Positions 15,888-23,861 of a stretch of DNA of 33,999 bases are shown piece after piece. The notes under the pieces were generated by a model, which made no database searches, was not told the origin of the DNA, and saw nothing but the letters and a program-made list of their open reading frames with translations. Location of the stretch: positions 1,164 to 35,162 of the forward strand of contig DCAF01000053.1 in assembly GCA_002311915.1 (NCBI GenBank), given 5' to 3'. The position numbers and the translations under genes are program-made. The DNA is from Sulfurovum sp. UBA1140. Its GTDB lineage: Bacteria; Campylobacterota; Campylobacteria; Campylobacterales; Sulfurovaceae. The stretch's first letter is position 1, and each line of letters begins with the position of its first letter.

Positions 15888-16473
15888 TCTTCTTCCTATT
15901 TTTAAAGTTTTTAATATATCTATAAAATGATTTTAACTCTTGGGTAAATCGGCTCTCTTTTGAAAAATATCTATTTTTAACAGTCATAAAAATAGATTTT
16001 ATTTTTGTTTTTATCTGAAGGAGTATCTGTAGACTCTTCTGATAAATCTCTTGCTCTTTCAACCAATCAATACCTGCGATAAGTCGTTCATATGCCCACG
16101 CAAACCAATTAAAACTTAGCAGTTTACTCTTTGAGACTTTAAAGAGCCAAAAAGTAAAGGCAGCAATGGGTATCTTGGCAATATACAGCACTCCACCTAA
16201 CAGCATCTGCCCCTGTACAAAAAAGACCCCTGCCACCAATCCTGCCCCCTCAACGCCTAGTAACAAGAGTGTAAAAACAATCAAAACCACATGACGATTA
16301 AGTCTATTGATTATCTGTTCAAGTGTTTGAAGAACTTTAAGCGAGGCGATGGTTTGATAGATAGGTTTAGCAATACCTTCCCATATAATCTCTTCAAATA
16401 GAATAAAAAGAAAGACCAATATAAACTGAACAACCAAAAGCAGTTGTTGTGCTATTTTTTGTAAAAATTCCAC
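15880..16473 (-). CDS. Unrecognised inner-membrane protein
   Basis: This 197-residue protein is not one I can name. It starts at GTG 16473 with AAGGAA 7 bases upstream. Hydrophobic segments lie at about 10-29, 62-84 and 90-112, followed by a basic cytoplasmic-looking tail of 80 residues (KTKIKSIFMTVKNRYF and a Lys/Asn-rich end). It overlaps the exonuclease gene by 8 bases and lies 122 bases after rplS. The topology suggests an integral membrane protein with a helical tail. There is no catalytic motif to suggest a role. Confidence 0.75.
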   Translation of the reverse strand: MEFLQKIAQQLLLVVQFILVFLFILFEEIIWEGIAKPIYQTIASLKVLQTLEQIINRLNRHVVLIVFTLLLLGVEGAGLVAGVFFVQGQMLLGGVLYIAKIPIAAFTFWLFKVSKSKLLSFNWFAWAYERLIAGIDWLKEQEIYQKSLQILLQIKTKIKSIFMTVKNRYFSKESRFTQELKSFYRYIKNFKNRKKND

Positions 16474-16545
16474 AGGGATATTCCTTATAAATAATGGTGA
16501 AAGTATAACATAGATATTTTTATCTGGTATGAATGGTGAAAGAGG

Positions 16546-16565
16546 AGAGAGGAAGATACCTCTCT
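16546..16565 (-). terminator. Hairpin in the rplS-membrane-protein gap
   Basis: AGAGAGG (16546-16552) and CCTCTCT (16559-16565) form a 7-bp stem with a 6-base loop in the gap after rplS. There is no long U-tract, so it may be a processing or attenuating hairpin rather than a strict terminator. A second AT-rich palindrome spans the rplS stop (16590-16606). Confidence 0.35.
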
Positions 16566-16595
16566 AAAATGAAGCGTAAAAATCTAAAAAGAAAA

Positions 16596-16955
16596 TTATT
16601 TTCTTCTAAGTTCTTTGATTCTTGCTTTTTTACCTTTAAGTGCTCTAAGATAAAAGAGTTTAGCACGTCTAACTCGACCACGACGAAGTACAGTAATACT
16701 CTCAATACTCTCAGAATAAAGAGGGAAAATTCTCTCAACACCTATAGAATTCGCACCAATTTTTCTAATCATCATGGTTCGACCTGTTCCTTGACCTCTA
16801 AGAGCGATACAGATACCTTCAAAGTTCTGTACTCTAGTCTTCTCACCCTCTTTAATGTTAACAGCAACTCTTAGCGTATCACCTGCTCTAAATTCAGGGA
16901 CACTCTTGTTTTCTAATTGTGCTTGTTCAAAACTTTCAATATACTTGTTTCTCAT
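16596..16955 (-). CDS. rplS: 50S ribosomal protein L19
   Basis: L19 lies at the 30S-50S interface. The 119 residues show the family pattern: MRNKYIESFEQAQL at the start, FRAGDTLRVAVNIKEGEKTR, the GICIALRGQGTGRTMMIRKI block, and the basic C-terminus RRGRVRRAKLFYLRALKGK. AAGGTAAG precedes the ATG. It ends the conserved rpsP-khpA-rimM-trmD-rplS cluster and lies 6 bases after trmD. The stop codon sits inside a palindrome followed by U residues on the minus strand, which may help to end the message. Confidence 0.98.
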   Translation of the reverse strand: MRNKYIESFEQAQLENKSVPEFRAGDTLRVAVNIKEGEKTRVQNFEGICIALRGQGTGRTMMIRKIGANSIGVERIFPLYSESIESITVLRRGRVRRAKLFYLRALKGKKARIKELRRK

Positions 16956-16961
16956 AATAAC

Positions 16962-17648
16962 TTACCTTTGGAGATTTTTATGCATGTCAGGTCTAAAGTA
17001 TTTTGTTTTACACTTTGCCATCGCATTTTTTAAGTCCGAAATTTTACCGTGATTTCCCTTTAAAAACTCTGATGGAACACCAATTTCATTGTAAATCTTC
17101 GGCTTACTAAAAGATGGTGCTTCTAAAGTAGAGGCTTCAAAACTCTCTACACTTAAAGAGTCACTGTTGCCCAACACCTTATCTACGTTTCGGGCAATGG
17201 CATCACACATCACCATTGATGCCAATTCTCCACCTGTCAAGATAAAGTCACCCACCGAAAAAAGTTCATCGGCTCTCTGTTCGATAAAGCGTTCATCTAT
17301 ACCCTCGTAACGCCCCGAAACAAAAACCACATGCTCTTTTTTTGCCAATCGCTTGGCATCATTTTGCTTAAATGGTTTCCCCACAGGTGTTACTACGATT
17401 ACATAAGCATTGGTTGAACTGTTTTTGATTGCATCAACGGCATCAAAAAGGGGTTGGGGGGTCATTAGCATACCTGCTCCACCACCAATCATTGGCACAT
17501 CTACTTTGTTGTGTTTGTTGGTGGTGTAGTCTCTAGGATTAACGTAATCAAGGGTTATAAAGTTACTTTGAATGGCACGATGGAGTATCGAATCCGAGAA
17601 ATAGCCCTGAATAATATTGGGAAAAAGGGTAACGAAAGAGAATCGCAT
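16962..17648 (-). CDS. trmD: tRNA (guanine37-N1)-methyltransferase TrmD
   Basis: TrmD methylates G37 in tRNAs reading CNN codons and prevents frameshifting. This 228-residue SPOUT enzyme shows the trefoil-knot motifs VVTPVGKPF, FVSGRYEGIDERF and SVGDFILTGGELASM. The N-terminus MRFSFVTLFPNIIQGY is typical. It lies 5 bases downstream of rimM and 6 bases upstream of rplS, in the standard Campylobacterota order. Confidence 0.98.
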   Translation of the reverse strand: MRFSFVTLFPNIIQGYFSDSILHRAIQSNFITLDYVNPRDYTTNKHNKVDVPMIGGGAGMLMTPQPLFDAVDAIKNSSTNAYVIVVTPVGKPFKQNDAKRLAKKEHVVFVSGRYEGIDERFIEQRADELFSVGDFILTGGELASMVMCDAIARNVDKVLGNSDSLSVESFEASTLEAPSFSKPKIYNEIGVPSEFLKGNHGKISDLKNAMAKCKTKYFRPDMHKNLQR

Positions 17649-17653
17649 ATCTA

Positions 17654-18184
17654 CTAACTCGCCTCTAACAGCTCTTTAGCATCGACTGTAGTAATGCTTT
17701 TTGTCTCGATGTCTGCGTTAATTACATAGCGTTCAATATAGGGTATCAAAAAACTCTTTGCTAAGCCCTGTTCGACCAACTTACTGTCGGTTTCAATAAA
17801 AAGATAATTGACATCTGCCATGCGTTGAATCTCTGTTACTTGACCCAATACTTCACCAGACTCTATTACCGAACACCCCTCTATCTCAAACCAAAAATAT
17901 TCACCCTTTTTAAGTTCACATCGCTCTTTGGTCTCTTCTAATGAGGCATAAATTTTGGTATTGGTCAATTTTTTGGCATAATCAATTCCATCATAACCTT
18001 TAAACGCAATCAAGCCACGCTTTAGATTAATACGACTTATCTCAAGCATACCACTACTGGTCTCGAAGCTATAACCTATTTTGAACTGTTCAGGAAAATC
18101 GGTATGTAGATGGAGTTTTAAATCTCCATATAGCCCATTGGTTTTACCAATCTGAGCTACAAAAAAACGTTTTATTTTACTCAT
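17654..18184 (-). CDS. rimM: Ribosome maturation factor RimM
   Basis: RimM binds S19 and aids maturation of the 30S head. The 176-residue protein has the N-terminal barrel, with FVAQIGKTNGLYGDLKLH in place of the usual GKIVGTHGLRGEVKV. The C-terminal PRC-barrel follows, with GEYFWFEIEGCSV, a form of the family YYWxDLIGxxV pattern, and FLIPYIERYVINADIE. It lies 6 bases after khpA and 5 bases before trmD. The sequence is diverged, as in other Campylobacterota, but the place and motifs agree. Confidence 0.94.
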   Translation of the reverse strand: MSKIKRFFVAQIGKTNGLYGDLKLHLHTDFPEQFKIGYSFETSSGMLEISRINLKRGLIAFKGYDGIDYAKKLTNTKIYASLEETKERCELKKGEYFWFEIEGCSVIESGEVLGQVTEIQRMADVNYLFIETDSKLVEQGLAKSFLIPYIERYVINADIETKSITTVDAKELLEAS

Positions 18185-18190
18185 AAATAG

Positions 18191-18433
18191 TTATGACTTG
18201 GCTTCAACATTAACACGATAGTTACATCCACCTTTGGCTTTACAACCAGAGATAACCGTTTTAATCGAATTAATCATTCGTCCCTCTTTACCAATAAGCT
18301 TACCGACATCTTCACTATTCGCAGTGATGGTAATCTCATCGTAGTTCTCCTCAAGCGTCTTTACAGAGACCTTAATATCTTCAGGGTAACTTACTAAGAG
18401 TTTAGCATATTCAGAGACAAATTCAGAAACCAT
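18191..18433 (-). CDS. khpA: KhpA, KH-domain RNA-binding protein
   Basis: This 80-residue single KH domain (type II) contains the RNA-binding GxxG loop in KLIGKEGRMINSIKTVI. KhpA binds RNA broadly and in Gram-positive bacteria pairs with KhpB. The position between rpsP and rimM is the usual one (H. pylori HP1150). The gaps are 5 bases to rpsP and 6 to rimM. It is fairly cysteine- and glycine-rich near the end (SGCKAKGGCNYRV). Confidence 0.92.
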   Translation of the reverse strand: MVSEFVSEYAKLLVSYPEDIKVSVKTLEENYDEITITANSEDVGKLIGKEGRMINSIKTVISGCKAKGGCNYRVNVEAKS

Positions 18434-18438
18434 AATTT

Positions 18439-18666
18439 CTACTTACTTGTAATTTTTTTAACTCTGTCACTCATTTGAGCACCAACAGAAGTCCAATAGT
18501 TTAATCTTTCCATATCAACAGTCAAGTTGTTCTCTTTAATCATTGGATTATAATGACCAATTGATTCAATCCAACCACCATCTCTTCTTTTTCTGCTATC
18601 TGTTACTACGATTCTGTAAAATGGCATTTTCTTTCTACCCATTCTTGTAAGTCTAATTGTTGTCAT
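18439..18666 (-). CDS. rpsP: 30S ribosomal protein S16
   Basis: S16 is an assembly protein of the 30S body. The 75 residues include TTIRLTRMGRKKMPFYRIVV and RKRRDGGWIESIGHYNP, both strongly conserved. AAAGGAAC precedes the ATG. It heads the rpsP-khpA-rimM-trmD-rplS operon, behind its own promoter-like box at 18761-18766 and a leader of about 90 bases with a hairpin. Confidence 0.98.
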   Translation of the reverse strand: MTTIRLTRMGRKKMPFYRIVVTDSRKRRDGGWIESIGHYNPMIKENNLTVDMERLNYWTSVGAQMSDRVKKITSK

Positions 18667-18682
18667 GTTTGTTCCTTTATTG

Positions 18683-18706
18683 CTTTAAAAAGTATCTCTT
18701 TTAAAG
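18683..18706 (-). promoter_or_regulatory. Hairpin in the rpsP leader
   Basis: CTTTAAAA (18683-18690) and TTTTAAAG (18699-18706) form an 8-bp AT-rich stem with an 8-base loop. It lies about 17 bases upstream of the rpsP start, directly next to the ribosome site. It could influence initiation of the ribosomal operon, but it is AT-only apart from the closing pair, so its stability is modest. Confidence 0.35.
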
Positions 18707-18760
18707 TACTGACAACTGCTTTTAATGACTAAAGCACTCATCAATACTTTTAGAAGTCGA

Positions 18761-18766
18761 ATTTTA
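18761..18766 (-). promoter_or_regulatory. Putative -10 box of the rpsP operon
   Basis: The minus strand reads TTTGGTAAAATTC, with TAAAAT as the -10, a frequent form in Campylobacterota. It lies after the ffh terminator and about 95 bases ahead of rpsP. Confidence 0.4.
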
Positions 18767-18793
18767 CCAAATAAATGGTTATATATAGATAAA

Positions 18794-18819
18794 GTTTAAT
18801 GCGACCTATCGCATTAAAC
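18794..18819 (-). terminator. Terminator hairpin after ffh
   Basis: GTTTAATGCG and CGCATTAAAC form a perfect 10-bp stem with a 6-base loop, 3 bases after the ffh stop. On the minus strand it is followed by TTTATCTATATAT. It separates ffh from the rpsP operon. Confidence 0.65.
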
Positions 18820-18822
18820 CCT

Positions 18823-20166
18823 CTAGCGTGGGATTCCCCCACTACCTGCTTGTTTCATCATCTCTTGCATCTGCCTCATGCCCCCTTTTCCCGAGAGCTG
18901 TTTTGCCATTTTTCCTGCATTTTTAAACTGCTTAAGAACACGATTAACGTGCATCTGAGAAAGTCCAGCACCTGCTGCGAGTCTTCGTTTTCTGGTATTG
19001 TTAAGCAGTTCAGGGTTCTCTCGCTCTTTTTTGGTCATAGAGCTTATTAATGCTTTTATCTGCTTGATTTCATTAGAGTTCTCTAAATCCATATCACCTA
19101 TCTGTTTTGCCATGCCTCCCATACCTGGAATCATGCTCATAATAGATTTCATTGAACCAAGCTTCTTCATTGACTCCATCTGTTCTAAAAAGTCGTTAAA
19201 GTTAAACTTCCCTTTTTTAATTTTTTGGGTCAGCTGTTTGGCTTTTTTCTCGTTAATTATATTGGCTGTCTTCTCGGCTAATGATTCAAGGTCACCCGCA
19301 CCCATCAATCTTGAAACAATTCGTTCAGGAATAAATTGTTCAAGGTCAGGCATTTTTTCTCCTGCACCAATAAAGCGTAACGGTACACCAACTTGATGGG
19401 CAATACCCATCGCTACACCACCTTTAGAGTCACCATCAAATTTACTTAGAACCACCCCTGTAATTCCAATTTTCTCTTTAAAGGTTTGTGCTGTTCTAAC
19501 AGCATCCATACCCGTCATGGCATCTACCACATAAAAAAGTTCATCAGGGTTGGCTACTTTTTTAATGGTTGATAACTCATCCATCAACTCATCATCAATT
19601 GCCAAACGCCCAGCTGTATCAATCAACACCACATCATATAGCTCTTTTTCAGCTTTTTTCAATGCCTCTTTTACTATTTTTTTTGGCGTGGAATTTTCAT
19701 CAGCTACCAGTGTTACATTCATATCGGCTGTAATCTGTCGCAGTTGCTCTACTGCTGCTAGTCGTTGTAAATCGGCTGCAACAATCATCACTTTTTTCTT
19801 CTTCTGTTCGGTTAAGAAATAAGCCAATTTACCTGTGGTTGTTGTCTTTCCTGACCCTTGCAGACCAATCATTAAAACCACAGTCGGTGGTTTAGAAGCA
19901 AATACAAACCCTTGATTTCCCTTGGTAGTTAAAATACGTTCTAAATCACTCTGTAGTGCTTTTAAAAAGTTCTCTTTACCAATACCATTGGCTTTGGTCT
20001 CACTCTCGACCGTTGCTAATAGTTCTTTAACAACTTTATGATGAACATCAGCATTAGATAGGGACTTTTTAAGTTCAGCCAAAGCTTTTTTAAGAGCTTT
20101 CTCATCATCATAAAAACGAATCTTATTTATTGCACCTTTAAAACTGTTGGTTAGGGTATCAAACAT
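18823..20166 (-). CDS. ffh: Signal recognition particle GTPase Ffh
   Basis: Ffh with 4.5S RNA targets nascent membrane proteins to FtsY and SecYEG. The 447-residue protein has the N domain (1-90), the G domain with the P-loop GLQGSGKTTTTGKLA at 101-115, DTAGRLAIDDELMDEL, and TKFDG-type SKFDGDSKGG. The Met-rich M domain follows (about 300-447), with MIPGMGGMAKQIGDMD and the RNA-binding helix RKRRLAAGAGLSQMHVNR. The C-terminus is Gly/Met-rich. The order ffh then rpsP-khpA-rimM-trmD-rplS is that of H. pylori HP1152-HP1147. Confidence 0.98.
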   Translation of the reverse strand: MFDTLTNSFKGAINKIRFYDDEKALKKALAELKKSLSNADVHHKVVKELLATVESETKANGIGKENFLKALQSDLERILTTKGNQGFVFASKPPTVVLMIGLQGSGKTTTTGKLAYFLTEQKKKKVMIVAADLQRLAAVEQLRQITADMNVTLVADENSTPKKIVKEALKKAEKELYDVVLIDTAGRLAIDDELMDELSTIKKVANPDELFYVVDAMTGMDAVRTAQTFKEKIGITGVVLSKFDGDSKGGVAMGIAHQVGVPLRFIGAGEKMPDLEQFIPERIVSRLMGAGDLESLAEKTANIINEKKAKQLTQKIKKGKFNFNDFLEQMESMKKLGSMKSIMSMIPGMGGMAKQIGDMDLENSNEIKQIKALISSMTKKERENPELLNNTRKRRLAAGAGLSQMHVNRVLKQFKNAGKMAKQLSGKGGMRQMQEMMKQAGSGGIPR

Positions 20167-20201
20167 TGTTATCTCTTTGTATGGTATATTTTATTGTTGG
20201 A

Positions 20202-20207
20202 ATTATA
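20202..20207 (-). promoter_or_regulatory. Putative -10 box for ffh
   Basis: The minus strand reads TTAGCTATAATTCC, with TATAAT about 36 bases upstream of the ffh start. It lies just past the stop of the 42-residue membrane-protein gene. Confidence 0.5.
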
Positions 20208-20227
20208 GCTAATTGCTTATAAAAACT

Positions 20228-20356
20228 CTATTTGTCATCTTTCGTATCATTCTCTTTCTTATCATTACTCTTTTTTGGCAACTTTAAAACTACATAAAAT
20301 GCTACCAAAATAATCCCATAAAATATATAATATAAAACACTATCATTCTCTTGCAT
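20228..20356 (-). CDS. Small single-span membrane protein (42 residues)
   Basis: This short gene starts at ATG 20356 with a strong AAAAGGAG (20363-20370) overlapping the stop of the upstream pseudouridine synthase gene, so translation is probably coupled. It begins MQENDSVLYYIFYGIILVAF. One membrane helix covers about residues 8-26, followed by a highly charged tail rich in Lys, Asp and Asn (KKSNDKKENDTKDDK). The strong ribosome site, hydrophobic helix with charged flank, and tight spacing make it a credible gene. I know no family for it. It would sit N-out/C-in by the positive-inside rule. Confidence 0.65.
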   Translation of the reverse strand: MQENDSVLYYIFYGIILVAFYVVLKLPKKSNDKKENDTKDDK

Positions 20357-20368
20357 AAAAAACTCCTT

Positions 20369-21109
20369 TTACTTATATTGTCGAATATCTTTAGGCTCTT
20401 TGGCTTCAAAAGCATATCCTAAAAGTGAAATCGCTTTAGCATGAAGCAAAATTCTTTTAGAACGGGTTACCGAACCATATCGTTCATCTCCTACAATAGG
20501 GTGACCAATACTTGAAAGATGCACACGAATTTGGTGGGTTCGTCCTGTTAATATCTCTATCTCTACTTTAGACTTTTTTCCCTGTATCTCTAAAGGTCGT
20601 ACAATGGTTATGGCAGGTTTTCCACGTTTCTCATTAATTTCAGAGAACGCTTTTCCTCCTTGCTTATGTGTAGCAATGGGTGCATCAATGGTCATCTCTT
20701 CAAAGAAAACTCCCTCAATCCATGCAATATACCTTTTTTTAACTTTTCGCTGTTTAAAGGCTTTAATAGCATCTTCTAAAAAGTCTGCACTCCGAGCCAA
20801 CAGTATTACCCCCGAAGTATCACGGTCAAGACGGTGAATTAACTCTGTCTCCTCCTCTTCAATCGCTTCGGCTAACTCATAACTGTCTAACAGTGCGGGT
20901 TTATTAATTGCAAGAACATGTTCATCTTGATAGATAATATTAACTTTATCAATCGTCTCTACCCTAAAATATGTATCTTCAGGCATCTCTGCTCTGGCTA
21001 TTTTTACTTTTCTATCTAAAAAATAGACCAATCCTCGATCAATTAAATCTTTGGCTTTCTTGTTTGAAATCTTCTCTTGCTTTGCAAGTAACTTATAGGC
21101 TTTTTCCAT
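20369..21109 (-). CDS. RluA-family 23S rRNA pseudouridine synthase (RluC/D-like)
   Basis: The enzyme isomerises uridines in 23S rRNA. Of its 246 residues, about 1-50 resemble an S4 RNA-binding domain (KISNKKAKDLIDRGLVYFLD). The catalytic domain has IIYQDEHVLAINKPA, the catalytic ELIHRLDRDTSGVILLA with its HRLDRDTSG aspartate, and LTGRTHQIRVHLSSIGHPIVGD near the end. It is the counterpart of H. pylori HP0956, next to waaA. The exact target uridine cannot be assigned from sequence. Confidence 0.9.
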   Translation of the reverse strand: MEKAYKLLAKQEKISNKKAKDLIDRGLVYFLDRKVKIARAEMPEDTYFRVETIDKVNIIYQDEHVLAINKPALLDSYELAEAIEEEETELIHRLDRDTSGVILLARSADFLEDAIKAFKQRKVKKRYIAWIEGVFFEEMTIDAPIATHKQGGKAFSEINEKRGKPAITIVRPLEIQGKKSKVEIEILTGRTHQIRVHLSSIGHPIVGDERYGSVTRSKRILLHAKAISLLGYAFEAKEPKDIRQYK

Positions 21110-21121
21110 CTTCTATCTCTC

Positions 21122-22306
21122 TTATTCATTATTTATCGTTAATTGAATAGAATCCAATATCGGCTTTATATTGGTTCTCTCTCTTATTTTGGTGGGTATT
21201 AGTTGTGCATGTTGTTGTAATCTTCGAGCCAAATTAGACTCAGTTACAACCGCTATTCCTTCTATCATATTAAAAATATCTCGTTGATTAAAGTAGTGTT
21301 CTCCTGAGATAATTTTACAACCAAACTGTGCTGCCTCTGCAGCGTTGTGACCACCTACTTTAGCAAAAGCTCCACCAAGTATCACCACATCAGATATGGC
21401 ATAGATATTAACCAACTCTCCTAAAATATCTGCCACCACAACATCACTGTTAAAGGCTTCATTTTCTGAATAGTTGTGCCAACTGTAGTGATGCTTTTTG
21501 GCAAAGGCTTCAACCATTAATGAGACCTTTTTAAAACGCTCTGGATGCCTAGGAACCACTACCAATTTGGCTGTTGGGTCTTCTTCTTTTAATGTTGCAA
21601 AAGCTTTTAAAATTAGCCCTTCTTCTCCCTCATGGGTACTTGCTCCACAGACCAAAAGAGCCTTGGGTTTAGAGAGCTTTTTACTTATAGGGGCTATATT
21701 TGCCAACTTAATATTTCCAATTACCTGAACATTGGTAGCTCCTAGCTCCTCTAAACGCTCTTTATCTATCTGACTTTGAGCATAAACTTCATCAATATGA
21801 GCAAATATTTTTCGGTACAACCATGCCATTCGTTTATACTTATAAAAAGAACGGTCACTCATACGGGCATTAATTAGTAGGGTTTTTGCTCCTTTTTTCT
21901 GTGCCAAAGCAAAAAGAAGATACCAAAACTCTGCCTCCATCACCACCAAAATTTTTTGTGGTTTTAACCAAAAAAAAAGTAGTGGTTCAAAAGGCAAATA
22001 ACGACTCTGTAAAGGCTGTTTTTGGACAATTGCTTCATAACCTGTTTGTGTGGTGGTGCTTAATCTTAACTGCTCAATGGGCAGTTTGTCTAGCAGAGGA
22101 TAGATAGCTCTTGCTTCACCAAAACTACAAGAGTGAAACCAAATACCATTGGGTTTAAGTGGTCTGTTATTTTTTAGAAAAAAACGTGCAGGAATGGAGA
22201 TGGTGTACTTTGATTTCTGTTTTGAAAACCAAAACAGAAAAGGGAGTGCCAGTAGATATACAAGGGTAATTACTGCACCATAAAGGATAAAAAATAGTTT
22301 ATCCAA
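21122..22306 (-). CDS. waaA: 3-deoxy-D-manno-octulosonic acid transferase (KDO transferase)
   Basis: WaaA adds KDO from CMP-KDO to lipid IVA in lipopolysaccharide synthesis. The 394-residue protein starts at a TTG at 22306 and has an N-terminal membrane anchor (about 5-27). The acceptor-site motif WFHSCSFGEARAIYPL holds the catalytic glutamate. The GT-B nucleotide-sugar part shows LLVCGASTHEGEEGLIL, VVVPRHPERF, and GGAFAKVGGHNAAEAAQFG near the C-terminus. No other start is available and the ribosome site is weak. It sits between the HP0958-like and pseudouridine synthase genes, as in H. pylori. Confidence 0.94.
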   Translation of the reverse strand: MDKLFFILYGAVITLVYLLALPFLFWFSKQKSKYTISIPARFFLKNNRPLKPNGIWFHSCSFGEARAIYPLLDKLPIEQLRLSTTTQTGYEAIVQKQPLQSRYLPFEPLLFFWLKPQKILVVMEAEFWYLLFALAQKKGAKTLLINARMSDRSFYKYKRMAWLYRKIFAHIDEVYAQSQIDKERLEELGATNVQVIGNIKLANIAPISKKLSKPKALLVCGASTHEGEEGLILKAFATLKEEDPTAKLVVVPRHPERFKKVSLMVEAFAKKHHYSWHNYSENEAFNSDVVVADILGELVNIYAISDVVILGGAFAKVGGHNAAEAAQFGCKIISGEHYFNQRDIFNMIEGIAVVTESNLARRLQQHAQLIPTKIRERTNIKPILDSIQLTINNE

Positions 22307-22317
22307 ACAAAAACCGA

Positions 22318-23043
22318 TTACGCTTGACTCTGTATAGATTGTGGTTCTAGGTAGAGAATTCTACCACAGTGATGACACGTGGTAATTTCATCAGATTTGA
22401 TAACTTCAGCATAAGCACTGTCATTAAGTTTCATAAAACATCCACAACAAGCTTGTTTCTTAACCGCCACAACAGCTGTATTTCTAGCCCAAACCCGAAT
22501 TTTTTCATAAAATGAGAGAATTTTTTGATCAATAGCAATGGTTTTGGTCTCTCTTTTTCCAAAAAGCTTAATTTTGTCTTCATCAATAGATGAGAGTTTT
22601 TTAGATACCTCTATAGAGACTTTATCTAGCTCTTGAGAAGCTTTTACAAACTCACCATTGACCTCTTCAAGTTCTGATGCTTTAACATCAAGAATTTTAT
22701 GGTGTCGCTCTATCTCTTCGTTGGCAAATTTTAACTTCTCTTTGGCAAGTTCTGCCTCCATCTGTAACGCTTTCATCTCTCTTTCTGTTCCAACAGCTTT
22801 CTCTTTGGCAACACCAAGAGTTAACTGCTCACTCAAAACTTTAATCTGCTCTTCAAAAGAGCCAATTTTCATATTAGCATCTTCTATTTCGGCATTAAGC
22901 CCTGAAATCTTTTGAGCAATATCATCTCTCTTTTCAGTTCTTCGTGCCAATTTTTTTTGTGATGCAACAATAAGTGGTGTAAAATCATCTATTGATTTGT
23001 CTAATTTAGAAAGCTCTATTAGCTCATTTAAATGTTTATTCAA
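22318..23043 (-). CDS. HP0958/FlgZ-like coiled-coil zinc-ribbon protein
   Basis: Residues about 5-185 of this 241-residue protein are a long antiparallel coiled coil. Residues about 198-232 are a zinc ribbon with C199/C202 and C223/C226 (ACCGCFMKLND and TTCHHCGRILYL). In H. pylori the homologue HP0958 stabilises RpoN (sigma-54) and binds flaA mRNA, linking it to flagellar control. Here the same role is inferred from synteny with waaA and Nif3, not shown. The start is TTG 23043 with AAGGAT upstream. Confidence 0.85.
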   Translation of the reverse strand: MNKHLNELIELSKLDKSIDDFTPLIVASQKKLARRTEKRDDIAQKISGLNAEIEDANMKIGSFEEQIKVLSEQLTLGVAKEKAVGTEREMKALQMEAELAKEKLKFANEEIERHHKILDVKASELEEVNGEFVKASQELDKVSIEVSKKLSSIDEDKIKLFGKRETKTIAIDQKILSFYEKIRVWARNTAVVAVKKQACCGCFMKLNDSAYAEVIKSDEITTCHHCGRILYLEPQSIQSQA

Positions 23044-23100
23044 TCTCTATCCTTTGGGAGTTTAAAGCGTTTTTTGTAGTACCTATTTTATAAAAATAAC

Positions 23101-23823
23101 TTAAGATATTTTAAATGGGTTTTTTGATTGCGAAATTATACCAAAAAGTCCTAAATTTTTCAATTCACTCATCATGACATCCACAAAAAACTGCTCACTC
23201 TCATAATGACCAATATCAACCATCATTAAATTTTGACTCATTGCTTTCATTGCATCATGATACTTTATATCGCCTGTTAAGAAGCAGTCGGCATCCACTT
23301 TATCCATTAATGAAGCTCCTGCTCCTGTTGTTAGTGCTATAGAATTAATTCTATTTTTTGGAGAAACCACACGTAAAGTCTCTAAATTCAGTTTTGTTTT
23401 CAAAAGATTTAAAAGTTCATCTTTTGACCAACTTCCTGTTGTTTTACAGATAAACTCATCTTGGAACTCTTTTTTGAAACCTAGAACTTTTTCAAAAACA
23501 TAACCATTCAGATGTGTTTTATCAAAATTGGTGTGCATTGCTATTAAAGAGAGACTCTTTTTAACCATGATTTCCAAAAGATTCGCAGGGTAGAGAGAAA
23601 AATCCAACTGTTTCAATCCTGAAAAAATAAGAGGATGATGCACAATAAACAGGGTGTTCTCTTTGGCTAAGTCTAAACTCTCTTTATCTAGGTCTAAACC
23701 AAGAGCAATATATTCAAACTCTCGATTCATATCGCCTACAATCAGACCAGAATTGTCCCATTTTTCTTGTAGTTCAAAAGGGCTTATTTTATCTAATTGA
23801 TTGTATATTTGTTCTATTTTCAT
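23101..23823 (-). CDS. Nif3-like dinuclear metal-centre protein (YbgI/DUF34)
   Basis: This 240-residue protein is of the NIF3/YbgI family, toroidal hexamers with a two-metal site and often annotated as GTP cyclohydrolase 1 type 2, although that activity is doubtful. Metal-site motifs are visible: WDNSGLIVGD, FIVHHPLIFSG, AMHTNFDKTHLNG, and VDIGHYESEQFF near the C-terminus. It corresponds to H. pylori HP0959, between glyQ and the zinc-ribbon gene. A perfect 11-bp hairpin lies just ahead of its start. Confidence 0.9.
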   Translation of the reverse strand: MKIEQIYNQLDKISPFELQEKWDNSGLIVGDMNREFEYIALGLDLDKESLDLAKENTLFIVHHPLIFSGLKQLDFSLYPANLLEIMVKKSLSLIAMHTNFDKTHLNGYVFEKVLGFKKEFQDEFICKTTGSWSKDELLNLLKTKLNLETLRVVSPKNRINSIALTTGAGASLMDKVDADCFLTGDIKYHDAMKAMSQNLMMVDIGHYESEQFFVDVMMSELKNLGLFGIISQSKNPFKIS

Positions 23824-23835
23824 TTTGGATTCCGT

Positions 23836-23861
23836 AGGGTGTTTTCCCCTGAAAACACCCT
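23836..23861 (-). promoter_or_regulatory. Perfect 11-bp hairpin between glyQ and the Nif3 gene
   Basis: AGGGTGTTTTC (23836-23846) and GAAAACACCCT (23851-23861) form an uninterrupted 11-bp stem with a 4-base loop. One arm overlaps the glyQ stop codon, and the other ends 12 bases before the Nif3 start. There is no U-tract, so I read it as an intercistronic stability or translation-control hairpin, not a terminator. Confidence 0.6.

Noticed and set aside
16520..16741. 73-codon minus-strand frame overlapping the rplS 3' end
   Set aside because: It lies in another frame over the strongly conserved L19 gene, and its sequence is a frame-shifted shadow.
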